The notes below the pieces were generated by a model, which had not been told where the DNA came from, ran no database searches, and saw nothing but the letters and a program-made list of their open reading frames with translations. Shown piece by piece: positions 9,333 to 16,944 of a stretch of 64,000 bases of DNA. Both the position numbers and the translations under genes were made by a program. Origin of the DNA: Betaproteobacteria bacterium (GTDB taxonomy: Bacteria > Pseudomonadota > Gammaproteobacteria > Burkholderiales > Rhodocyclaceae); assembly GCA_016234745.1 (NCBI GenBank), contig JACRAR010000074.1, positions 531,413 through 595,412 on the forward strand, read 5' to 3'. The first letter of the stretch is position 1. Each line of letters opens with the position of its first letter.

Positions 9333-9660
9333 CCTGGCAGACTTCGAAGCCAAGCTAAAACTCCTGAACGCTGCCTACATCGCGGATTTGCCGGACAGGC
9401 TCCAGCAGATCGAGCAGGAATGGGGCCAGTGGCCGCTTGACGCGTGGGATGATGAGAGGTTTCAAACCTTGCACCGCATGGTGCATAGTCTGACCGGATC
9501 AGGCAAGACGTTCGGCTTTGCCTTGCTCAGCGAAGTGGCGCGCACCTTGGAGGAATATCTTAAGTCTCTCGCACAGGCGAAATCGGTGCCGGGAGAAGAA
9601 CAGCGTAAACGCATCAAAATTCTCCTGGAGAATCTCCATCAGGCAATCAGGCAGGGCTGA
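9325..9660 (+). CDS. Histidine phosphotransfer (Hpt) domain protein
   Basis: A 111-residue all-helical protein with the Hpt signature HSLTGSGKTFG; H54 is the expected phospho-acceptor. The spacing of the glycines and the downstream L..E...LE helix fit the family. It is the last gene of the operon and overlaps the preceding receiver by 8 nt. It should shuttle phosphate between the receivers of the CHASE kinase and the stand-alone receivers encoded in the same operon. Confidence 0.88.
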   Translation: MTDLADFEAKLKLLNAAYIADLPDRLQQIEQEWGQWPLDAWDDERFQTLHRMVHSLTGSGKTFGFALLSEVARTLEEYLKSLAQAKSVPGEEQRKRIKILLENLHQAIRQG

Positions 9661-9701
9661 CCTCGATCGGTAAGCGTCACTGAGAACGCTGTCCGCCCTG
9701 C

Positions 9702-9707
9702 TAGAAT
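9702..9707 (+). promoter_or_regulatory. Possible -10 box (TAGAAT) of a leaderless transcript
   Basis: TAGAAT ends 6 nt before the ATG of the ABC exporter gene. A CTGAGA hexamer 16 nt upstream (9680-9685) could be the -35. If the box is used, transcription would start at or next to the ATG. No Shine-Dalgarno sequence is visible before this start. Confidence 0.35.
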
Positions 9708-9713
9708 TCAGCC

Positions 9714-11543
9714 ATGCGTCGTAGCCCACCTTCCGCAGCCCTGCCCGGGCCGCCTCTCGCCGAACCGCAAGCCTGGCAAACCATCAAATCGCTGCTGCCC
9801 TACCTGCTGGCCTGGAAGGGACGGGTGATCTTTGCCTTGCTTTGCCTGATCTGCGCCAAGCTGGCCAATGTCGCCGTGCCGATGGTGTTCAAGGACATCA
9901 TCGATGGACTGGGCGTTCCTGCGGACAAGGCGTTGCTGCTGGTGCCGCTGGGGTTGATCGCCGCCTACGGGGTATTGCGTTTTTCAACCTCGCTGTTCAC
10001 GGAACTGCGCGAACTGATTTTTGCCCGGGTGACGCAGCGCGCGGTGCGGACGATTTCGCTGCAGGTGTTCGAACACTTGCACGCGCTCTCCCTGCGCTTC
10101 CACCTGGAGCGCCAGACCGGCGGGCTGACCCGCGACATCGAGCGCGGCACACGCGCCATCGGTTCGCTGATCAGTTATACCCTGTATTCGATCCTGCCGA
10201 CCCTGGTCGAGATATCGCTGGTGCTGGGCGTCCTGCTCGCCAAATACGACATCAGTTTCACCCTGATTACCGTGTCCACGCTGATCGTGTATATCGGCCT
10301 GACGGTCGTCATCACCAACTGGCGCACCCATTTGCGGCGTGAGGCCAATGAGCTTGATTCGGCTGCCAACTCGCGTGCCATCGACAGCCTGCTGAATTAC
10401 GAGACGGTCAAGTATTTCAACAACGAAGCCTACGAGGCGCGCCGCTACGACGCCCAGATGAAGAAATGGGAGGCGGCGCAGGTCAGGAGCCAGGTGTCTT
10501 TGTCGTTCCTCAATATCAGTCAAGCCATGGTGATTTCCATCGGCGTGGCGCTGATGATGTGGCGCGCGGCAGCCGGCGTGGCCGACGCCAGCATGACGGT
10601 AGGCGATATCGTGCTGGTGAATGCCTTCCTGATCCAGCTCTACATTCCGCTCAACTTCCTCGGTGTGCTGTATCGCGAGATCCGCCAGTCGCTCACCGAC
10701 ATCGAGCGCATGTTCGATTTGCTGCGGCAAAACCGCGAGGTGCAGGATGCTCCCGATGCCTCGGCGTTGCCGCCGGGAGCCTGTACGGTCGCCTTTGACC
10801 GGGTGAGTTTCAGCTATGAGTCGAAGCGCCAGATCCTGTTCGATGTCAGCTTTGTCATTCCAGCCGGCAAGACCGTCGCCGTGGTCGGACACAGCGGGTC
10901 GGGCAAGAGCACACTGGCGCGTTTGCTTTACCGATTCTACGAAGTGGATGTGGATCAGGCACGGGGAGGAATACGCATCAATGGTCAGGACATCCGCCGC
11001 CTGACCCAAAGTTCGCTGCGCGCTGCGATCGGTATCGTGCCGCAGGATACCGTGCTGTTCAACGATACCATTCACTACAACATCCAGTATGGCCGCCCCG
11101 ATGCGTCGCAGGATGAAGTTATCGCCGCCGCGCGTGCCGCGCAGTTGCATGAGTTCATCGCCCGTCTGCCTGACGGTTATCAGACCAAAGTCGGCGAGCG
11201 CGGCCTCAAGCTCTCGGGCGGCGAGAAGCAGCGCGTCGCGATCGCCCGGGCGTTGTTGAAGAACCCGCCCATCATGATTTTCGACGAGGCCACTTCGGCG
11301 CTGGATTCCAAGACCGAGCAGGCGATTCAGGCGCAGCTCGAGCAGGCCGCGATCGGGCGCACCACGCTGGTGATCGCCCACCGCCTGTCCACGGTGATGA
11401 ATGCCGACGAGATCCTGGTGCTCGAGCACGGCCGCATCGTCGAGCGCGGCCATCATCGTGCGTTGCTGGAGGCCAATGGCGCGTATGCGCAGATGTGGGC
11501 TTTGCAGCAGCAGGAGGTTGCGGCTGACGAGACAGAATTCTAG
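9714..11543 (+). CDS. ABC exporter, Atm1/HMT1 type (fused permease-ATPase)
   Basis: A 609-residue half-transporter. The first 340 residues form a six-helix exporter domain in which the segment RDIERGTRAI and the motif NYETVKYFNNEAYE are typical of the Atm1/HMT1/ABCB7 branch. The ATPase domain has Walker A GHSGSGKST at 392-400, the Q-loop (VPQDT), the signature LSGGEKQR near residue 500, Walker B IMIFDEATSALD and the H-loop. Bacterial members export glutathione-bound metals or glutathione polysulphide. The gene stands alone, with a very short 5' region and possibly a leaderless mRNA, and its last 4 nt overlap the convergent kinase gene. Exact substrate unknown. Confidence 0.92.
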   Translation: MRRSPPSAALPGPPLAEPQAWQTIKSLLPYLLAWKGRVIFALLCLICAKLANVAVPMVFKDIIDGLGVPADKALLLVPLGLIAAYGVLRFSTSLFTELRELIFARVTQRAVRTISLQVFEHLHALSLRFHLERQTGGLTRDIERGTRAIGSLISYTLYSILPTLVEISLVLGVLLAKYDISFTLITVSTLIVYIGLTVVITNWRTHLRREANELDSAANSRAIDSLLNYETVKYFNNEAYEARRYDAQMKKWEAAQVRSQVSLSFLNISQAMVISIGVALMMWRAAAGVADASMTVGDIVLVNAFLIQLYIPLNFLGVLYREIRQSLTDIERMFDLLRQNREVQDAPDASALPPGACTVAFDRVSFSYESKRQILFDVSFVIPAGKTVAVVGHSGSGKSTLARLLYRFYEVDVDQARGGIRINGQDIRRLTQSSLRAAIGIVPQDTVLFNDTIHYNIQYGRPDASQDEVIAAARAAQLHEFIARLPDGYQTKVGERGLKLSGGEKQRVAIARALLKNPPIMIFDEATSALDSKTEQAIQAQLEQAAIGRTTLVIAHRLSTVMNADEILVLEHGRIVERGHHRALLEANGAYAQMWALQQQEVAADETEF

Positions 11544-13420
11544 CCGCCCAGGAGCACAGTGTCCGGCTCATGCGTCTGGCTGATCGGCAGAATCACCCGG
11601 AAGGTTGAGCCTTTGCCGACTTCGCTGTCCACCTCGATGCTGCCGCCATGTTTCTTGACGATTCCGTAAGAGAGCGAGAGGCCGAGGCCGGTGCCCTTGC
11701 CGATTGGCTTGGTGGTGAAGAAGGGATCGAAGATGCGCTTCAGGTTTTCCGGGGCGATGCCGCTGCCGGTATCGGCGACCTCGACCCATACCCGGCGGTC
11801 GTCGCAGCCAGTGCGCAAGGTGATGGTGCCGCGTTCGTCATCGGCGAGGGCGTGGGCGGCATTGACCAGGAGGTTGAGGAACACCTGGTTGAGCTCGGAA
11901 GGTAGGCATTCGATCTCGGGCAGCGTACCGTATTTCTTGACCACATCGGCCTTGTACTTGATCTCGTTGTTGGCCACATTAACGGTCGAGTCCAGCCCGC
12001 GGTGCAAATCGGCCCACTTCCATTCCTGATTGGTGTCGACGCGCGAGAAGTCCTTCAGGTCCTGGACAATTTTGCTGACGCGCGTGATGCCGTCCCTGGA
12101 CTCGGCCATGAGCTTGGGAATGTCTTCGCGCAGAAAATCCAGATCGAGCTCCGCCTTGAGCCGCTGCAATGCGTAGCTCGTCGGCGCGTCAGCCGGCAGC
12201 GCTCCTTCGGTGGCGGCATACGCATCGATGATGCGGAACAAGTCCTCAAGATAGTTTTCCAGCGTGCCCATGTTGGATTGCACAAAGCCGATCGGGTTGT
12301 TGATCTCATGTGCGACGCCGGCGGCAAGCTGGCCGATCGAGGCCATTTTTTCCTTCTGCAGCAGTTGCCCGAGCGCTTCGCCGAGGCGGGCATTGAGGTC
12401 GGCCAACTCGGCGTTGCGACGATGCAACTCGACCTCAGCCTGTTCGCGTTGCCGTATGTCCTCCGCCAGTTTGAGGTTGGCCTGGGCAAGCTGGGCGGTG
12501 CGCTGCAACACCAGTTGCTCGAGATCGCCATGAACGCGGTGCAATGCTTGCTCGGCCAGCTTGCGCTCGGTAATGTCTTGCAGCGTTTCGATGGCGCCGC
12601 TGATCTGCCCCTGCCCGTTTCGCAGTGGCGCTACAGTGAAATACAGCCAGCGGCCAGTCTCGCCCAGCCCGGCAAAGAAGCCTTCCGCCTCGAAGGCGCC
12701 TTCGAGCAGCGGCGAACGACGCAGCGTGTCGCCATATGAATCGGCGATTTCAGCCTCGCTGGCGCCATTCACCACCAGGTCGGCCAGCACCAAACGCTGT
12801 TCCGGGTAGAAGGCGCGCCAGTATTCACGCATGCCGACCATGGCGGCCGCGGCAATGCCGGTGATCTGCGCGCAGGCTTTGTTCCAGTGGGTCACGACAT
12901 GCTCGGCGTCGATGACGAAGGTCGGCACCAGGCTGCCCTCGATGATCTGGAGCAGGGTCTGCTGCGCCTGCACTTCCGCCGCTACTTGATCAGTGATGTC
13001 GATGTGAATCGAGACATATTGATAGGGTTGTCCGTCATTGCCAAGAAATGGCACGATGGTGGTCGCTACCCAGTAAAAATCGCCGTCCTTGCGCCGGTTG
13101 CGGATACGGCCCTGCCATTCCTTGCCGACCCCGATCGTGTGCCACATATCCTCGAAAAAACTCTTGGGATGGAGCCCCGAATTGAGCAGACGATGATCCT
13201 GCCCGATGAGTTCTTCGCGGAGATAGCCGCTGATTCTGGAAAACATGGGATTAACCTCGACGATGCGCCCGGCACCATCGGCGACACTGACGATGATATG
13301 TCGATCAATGGCAGACTTGAAATTGTCCTGATCTTGTTGCCGGAGACTACCGAACCATTCCTTCAATCCCGATTCTTCAGTTCTATTTCCCTGCGACCGC
13401 CCTTCATCCTTGTCGCGCAT
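11540..13420 (-). CDS. PAS-domain sensor histidine kinase of the Kai operon
   Basis: A 626-residue cytoplasmic kinase with no membrane segment. PAS 1 spans about 35-145 and ends in the DITDQ motif, PAS 2 spans about 155-290, and a coiled coil covers about 290-360. The HisKA-type helix has acceptor H371 in GVAHEINNPIGF, and the HATPase carries N, G1 and G2 boxes (NLLVNAAHAL, GSGIAP, GTGLGLSL). The HEINNPIGF form belongs to kinases that also act as phosphatases. It is the last of four closely packed genes after kaiC, kaiB and the GGDEF/EAL protein, starting 3 nt after the latter's stop, so it is probably an output or input partner of the Kai proteins. It also overlaps the convergent exporter gene by 4 nt. 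Confidence 0.92.
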   Translation of the reverse strand: MRDKDEGRSQGNRTEESGLKEWFGSLRQQDQDNFKSAIDRHIIVSVADGAGRIVEVNPMFSRISGYLREELIGQDHRLLNSGLHPKSFFEDMWHTIGVGKEWQGRIRNRRKDGDFYWVATTIVPFLGNDGQPYQYVSIHIDITDQVAAEVQAQQTLLQIIEGSLVPTFVIDAEHVVTHWNKACAQITGIAAAAMVGMREYWRAFYPEQRLVLADLVVNGASEAEIADSYGDTLRRSPLLEGAFEAEGFFAGLGETGRWLYFTVAPLRNGQGQISGAIETLQDITERKLAEQALHRVHGDLEQLVLQRTAQLAQANLKLAEDIRQREQAEVELHRRNAELADLNARLGEALGQLLQKEKMASIGQLAAGVAHEINNPIGFVQSNMGTLENYLEDLFRIIDAYAATEGALPADAPTSYALQRLKAELDLDFLREDIPKLMAESRDGITRVSKIVQDLKDFSRVDTNQEWKWADLHRGLDSTVNVANNEIKYKADVVKKYGTLPEIECLPSELNQVFLNLLVNAAHALADDERGTITLRTGCDDRRVWVEVADTGSGIAPENLKRIFDPFFTTKPIGKGTGLGLSLSYGIVKKHGGSIEVDSEVGKGSTFRVILPISQTHEPDTVLLGG

Positions 13421-13423
13421 CGC

Positions 13424-16400
13424 CTATTGCTCCTTGCTCGCCAGCAGTTTCTGCAATTGCTCGTGGGCCAGCGCCAACTCGGCGTGCATGCGGCGGTTTT
13501 CGTCGGCCATTTCCTTGCTGCGGAAGGCTTCCTCGATGTTGGCGCGGAGGATGCCGTCGTCCCAGGGCTTGGTCAGGAACTTGTAGATCGCGCCCTCGTT
13601 GATCGCATCGGTCACTGCCTGCAGGTCGGTGTAGCCCGAGAGCACCAGGCGCACGGTTTCCGGATGCAGGGTCTTGACCCGGCGCAGGAACTCGACGCCG
13701 CTCATGCCCGGCATGCGCTGGTCGGAAATGATGACGTCGACCGGATGGATTGCGAGCATTTCCATGCCTTGCGCCGCGCTCAGGGCGGTGAGAATGTCGT
13801 AGCCGTCGTGGCGCAGCAGCCGCTTCAGCGCCGAGAGGATGTTGGCCTCGTCGTCGACCAGCAGCAGCGTCCGTTTCCGTCGCATGCCGGCCAGCATCCG
13901 GCTGTCCAGTGTCCGGCCCGAGTGCAGCAGTGCCGTCGCTTCTTCCGCCGGCAGCGGCCGGCTGAAATAATAGCCCTGAATCTCGTTGCAATGGTTGGCG
14001 ATCAACAGGCCCAGTTGTCCCTCGGTTTCGACGCCTTCGGCAACTACCTTGAGCTTCAGGTTGTGCGCCAGGGAGATGATGGCGCGGGTGATCGAAACGT
14101 CGTTGGTATCGGCGACGATGTCCCGGACGAAGGCGCGGTCGATCTTCAGGATGTCGATCGGAAAGCGCTTCAGATACGCCAGGCTGGAATAGCCGGTACC
14201 GAAATCGTCCACCGAAAGATTCACACCCATCGCCTTCAATTGCTTCAGCAAGTCGATAATGCCTTCGGCGTCCTTCATCAACTGGCTCTCGGTCAGTTCC
14301 AGTTCCAGGTGAGCCGGCGCCAGCCCGCTCGCCGCCAGTGCCGCACGCACCGTCTCGCACAGGTCGGCCGCCTCGATCTGGCGTCCGGAGATATTCACCG
14401 CCATGCTCAGGACGCCCAGCCCCGCATCGTGCCAGTGCTTTGCCTGGGCACAGGCACAGGCAAGTACCCACTCGCCCACTGGCACGATCAGCCCGCTATT
14501 CTCCAGCGCGGGAATGAATTCGTCCGGTCCCACCAGCCCGCGCTGCGGATGTTGCCAGCGCAGTAGTGCCTCAAAGCCGGTGATCTTGCCGCTGGTACAA
14601 CTCAGCTTGGGCTGATAATGGAGCAGAAACTCGCCCTTGCCCAGCGCGTGGCGGAGATCCGTTTCCAGTTGCAACTTGTCCTGAATGCTCTGGTTCATTT
14701 TCGCCGTGAAGAACTGATAGGTATTGCGTCCCAGGTCCTTGGCACGGTACATCGCGGTGTCGGCATTGCGGATCAAGGTATCGGCATCTCCAGCATCGTC
14801 CGGGAATAGCGTGATGCCGATGCTGGCCGAAATGAACAGTTCGTGGCCCTCGATCAGGTAGGGTATTTGGCAACTATTGATCACCTTGCGTGCCACCAGC
14901 GCCGCGGCTTCGTTGTTGCCGATCTCGGGCAGGAGAATGCCGAACTCGTCGCCGCCCAGCCGGCCCACCGTGTCGGTGTCGCGCAGACAACTGGCCAGCC
15001 GCCGGCTCACCTCTGCCAGCAGGGCGTCGCCGGCGGTGTGTCCCAGGGTGTCATTGACCGTCTTGAAATTGTCCAGATCGACGAACAGTACAGCCAGCAG
15101 CGACGCGTTGCGCCGCGCCAGCGAAACGGCCTGGTTAAGGCGGTCATAGAGCAGGGATCGGTTGGGCAGGCCGGTAAGAACGTCGTAGTAGGCCAGATAG
15201 TTGAGTCGCTCCTGCTTGTTGAGATGATCCATCGCGAATGCGATGTCGCTGGCCAGTTCCGTCAACAGCTTCATCTCGGCTTCATGGAAGAACTCGCTCA
15301 CGCTGGCATAAAGTGCAAGCGCGCCCACCGCTTCATCCGCAACAATAATCGGCAAAATTGCCATCGAGTGGACACCGGTTGCCGCGTATTTCTTGGCGAA
15401 CAAAACCTTGGGGTCGTTTTGCGAATCGTTGGACACGATGGTCTTTTTCTCCATGATCGCCCGCGCGATCATGGTATTTGTCGCACCCTCGCTCGATGAC
15501 AAGATGTCTTTGATGGCAGTCAGGAGACCCTCATCCTTGCCCGCCGAGGCAACCGGGACAATCTGCATCGCGCTTAGATCCACAGTACATATCAAAGACA
15601 TGCGGAAGCCGCCCGCAGTGACCGCAATCCGGCAGGCCTCCTCGAACAGTTCTTGACGGTCATGTACGCGCACGATCAGCGCGTTGATGCCGCTCAGCAC
15701 GGCATAAACGCGGTTGAGTTGTATGATCCTGTCTTGCGCTTCCTTGCGTTCGGTAATGTCGTTGGCAGTGGCGTAGGTGACGCCTTCATGCCGGTCAAAG
15801 AAAGCCATCCATGACAGTCTGACCACGCTGCCATCATGGCATAGGTAACGGTTTTCAAAATTCAGCGACACATGACCGTCCACTTGTCGTTTCATTTCAT
15901 CCGTTGTACGTTGCCGGTCCTCCGGCAGAATAAATTCGAGAAACGGCTTCGCTATAAGCTCGCTCTCGGAATAACCGGTCATCTTTAAGAAAGCGGGATT
16001 GACCTGCTTGAAACAACCGTGTGGATCGGCAATACACATTGGGTTGATGGAAAGCCGGAAGAACTTGAAATATTGCTCCTTTTCCTGCTCCAATCGCATG
16101 CGCTCGGTGATGTCCAGGTGCATCACGACGACGCCATGCAGATGGTCATCGGCCAGCGGCGACACTGTCATCAGAAACCAGCGCTGCTGGGTTTGCGAGT
16201 GACAGGAATATTCGAGCGAAAAGTGGTTTTCCCCGCCATCCAACACCGAACGAATACCTGTGGCGGCCTGGTGGGCCTCGGCTGCGTCATTTCCTCGTGC
16301 GCTGTCGCAAATTGTCAGGTAATTGACGCCGATCGCATGTTCCGGACCCTGGAGCAGGTTCGCGTCAGCAAAACGCCGCCACGCTTGGTTCACCGAGATG

Positions 16401-16657
16401 ATGCGACCCTGAGTATCAAGCAAGGCGATATGCGCGGGAAGTGCGTTGAGGATCGCAGCCTGTTTTGCGACCTCACTCTGGCGCAATTGCTCTTGGGCGT
16501 GGCGCAACAGAAACGTCCGACCTTCTCGGTCCGCCACCCCATCCACCTCGCCTGCCGTCAGTTCTTCCAGGCGCTGTCCAGTCAAGTGCAGCGTTTCGAT
16601 CAATGCGGCAATTTCTTCGTCCGTGCCTTGCGCAGGCGGTGGCTTGGCCAGTTTCAT
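13424..16657 (-). CDS. PAS-PAS-GAF-GGDEF-EAL-REC signalling protein
   Basis: A 1077-residue soluble protein that should control cyclic di-GMP. PAS 1 lies near 65-185, PAS 2 near 195-305, GAF near 315-475 and GGDEF near 485-650, with an intact GGDEF signature at 568-572. EAL lies near 665-915, with EALLRW at 696-701 and conserved catalytic segments (NISGRQ, ELTES, DDFGTGYSSL, KIDRAFV). A C-terminal receiver has acceptor D979 in SDQRMPGMSG, followed by a short helix. Both enzymatic signatures look complete, so it could be bifunctional. Its ATG overlaps the kaiB stop (ATGA), tying it to the Kai module. A C-terminal REC after EAL is less common than an N-terminal one, and this REC resembles those of RpfG-type regulators. 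Confidence 0.93.
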   Translation of the reverse strand: MKLAKPPPAQGTDEEIAALIETLHLTGQRLEELTAGEVDGVADREGRTFLLRHAQEQLRQSEVAKQAAILNALPAHIALLDTQGRIISVNQAWRRFADANLLQGPEHAIGVNYLTICDSARGNDAAEAHQAATGIRSVLDGGENHFSLEYSCHSQTQQRWFLMTVSPLADDHLHGVVVMHLDITERMRLEQEKEQYFKFFRLSINPMCIADPHGCFKQVNPAFLKMTGYSESELIAKPFLEFILPEDRQRTTDEMKRQVDGHVSLNFENRYLCHDGSVVRLSWMAFFDRHEGVTYATANDITERKEAQDRIIQLNRVYAVLSGINALIVRVHDRQELFEEACRIAVTAGGFRMSLICTVDLSAMQIVPVASAGKDEGLLTAIKDILSSSEGATNTMIARAIMEKKTIVSNDSQNDPKVLFAKKYAATGVHSMAILPIIVADEAVGALALYASVSEFFHEAEMKLLTELASDIAFAMDHLNKQERLNYLAYYDVLTGLPNRSLLYDRLNQAVSLARRNASLLAVLFVDLDNFKTVNDTLGHTAGDALLAEVSRRLASCLRDTDTVGRLGGDEFGILLPEIGNNEAAALVARKVINSCQIPYLIEGHELFISASIGITLFPDDAGDADTLIRNADTAMYRAKDLGRNTYQFFTAKMNQSIQDKLQLETDLRHALGKGEFLLHYQPKLSCTSGKITGFEALLRWQHPQRGLVGPDEFIPALENSGLIVPVGEWVLACACAQAKHWHDAGLGVLSMAVNISGRQIEAADLCETVRAALAASGLAPAHLELELTESQLMKDAEGIIDLLKQLKAMGVNLSVDDFGTGYSSLAYLKRFPIDILKIDRAFVRDIVADTNDVSITRAIISLAHNLKLKVVAEGVETEGQLGLLIANHCNEIQGYYFSRPLPAEEATALLHSGRTLDSRMLAGMRRKRTLLLVDDEANILSALKRLLRHDGYDILTALSAAQGMEMLAIHPVDVIISDQRMPGMSGVEFLRRVKTLHPETVRLVLSGYTDLQAVTDAINEGAIYKFLTKPWDDGILRANIEEAFRSKEMADENRRMHAELALAHEQLQKLLASKEQ

Positions 16658-16944
16658 TGGGTGATGTCTGGCAACCCCAAAGCCAGCAATAGAGTTTGTG
16701 TATGACCGAGTGTCCCGACGATTCTGCGGATGGGCGGAGGCGTCAGTACCACCAGCGTCGGGGTCATGAAAATGCCTTCCGCCAGTGCGCGCTTCGGTTC
16801 CCGGAACACGTCCACGATTTCGATCTCGTAGCGATCCGGCAGGTGTGCCTTGCAGAATGCGGCGAGGTTGGCAATGGCTTGCGCGGAGTTCGGCGCGTCA
16901 CCCGCAACATACAGACAAAACTTGAACAGGGTGTGCCGGATCAT
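16654..16944 (-). CDS. kaiB: KaiB-family protein
   Basis: A 96-residue protein of the KaiB thioredoxin-like family. It matches cyanobacterial KaiB along its length: FCLYVAGDAPNS near the N-terminus, EIVDVFREP in the middle, and TPTLVVLTPPPIRRIVG near 60-78. In cyanobacteria KaiB switches fold and binds phosphorylated KaiC. The gene overlaps kaiC (ATGA) on one side and the GGDEF/EAL gene (ATGA) on the other, so all three are translationally coupled. No kaiA is present, as in other non-cyanobacterial kaiBC loci. Confidence 0.9.
   Translation of the reverse strand: MIRHTLFKFCLYVAGDAPNSAQAIANLAAFCKAHLPDRYEIEIVDVFREPKRALAEGIFMTPTLVVLTPPPIRRIVGTLGHTQTLLLALGLPDITQ

Noticed and set aside
12887..14566. 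A 559-codon open frame on the plus strand, opposite the kinase and GGDEF/EAL genes
   Set aside because: It is a shadow of the real minus-strand genes: no domain, no ribosome-binding site, and typical G+C-rich antisense composition.
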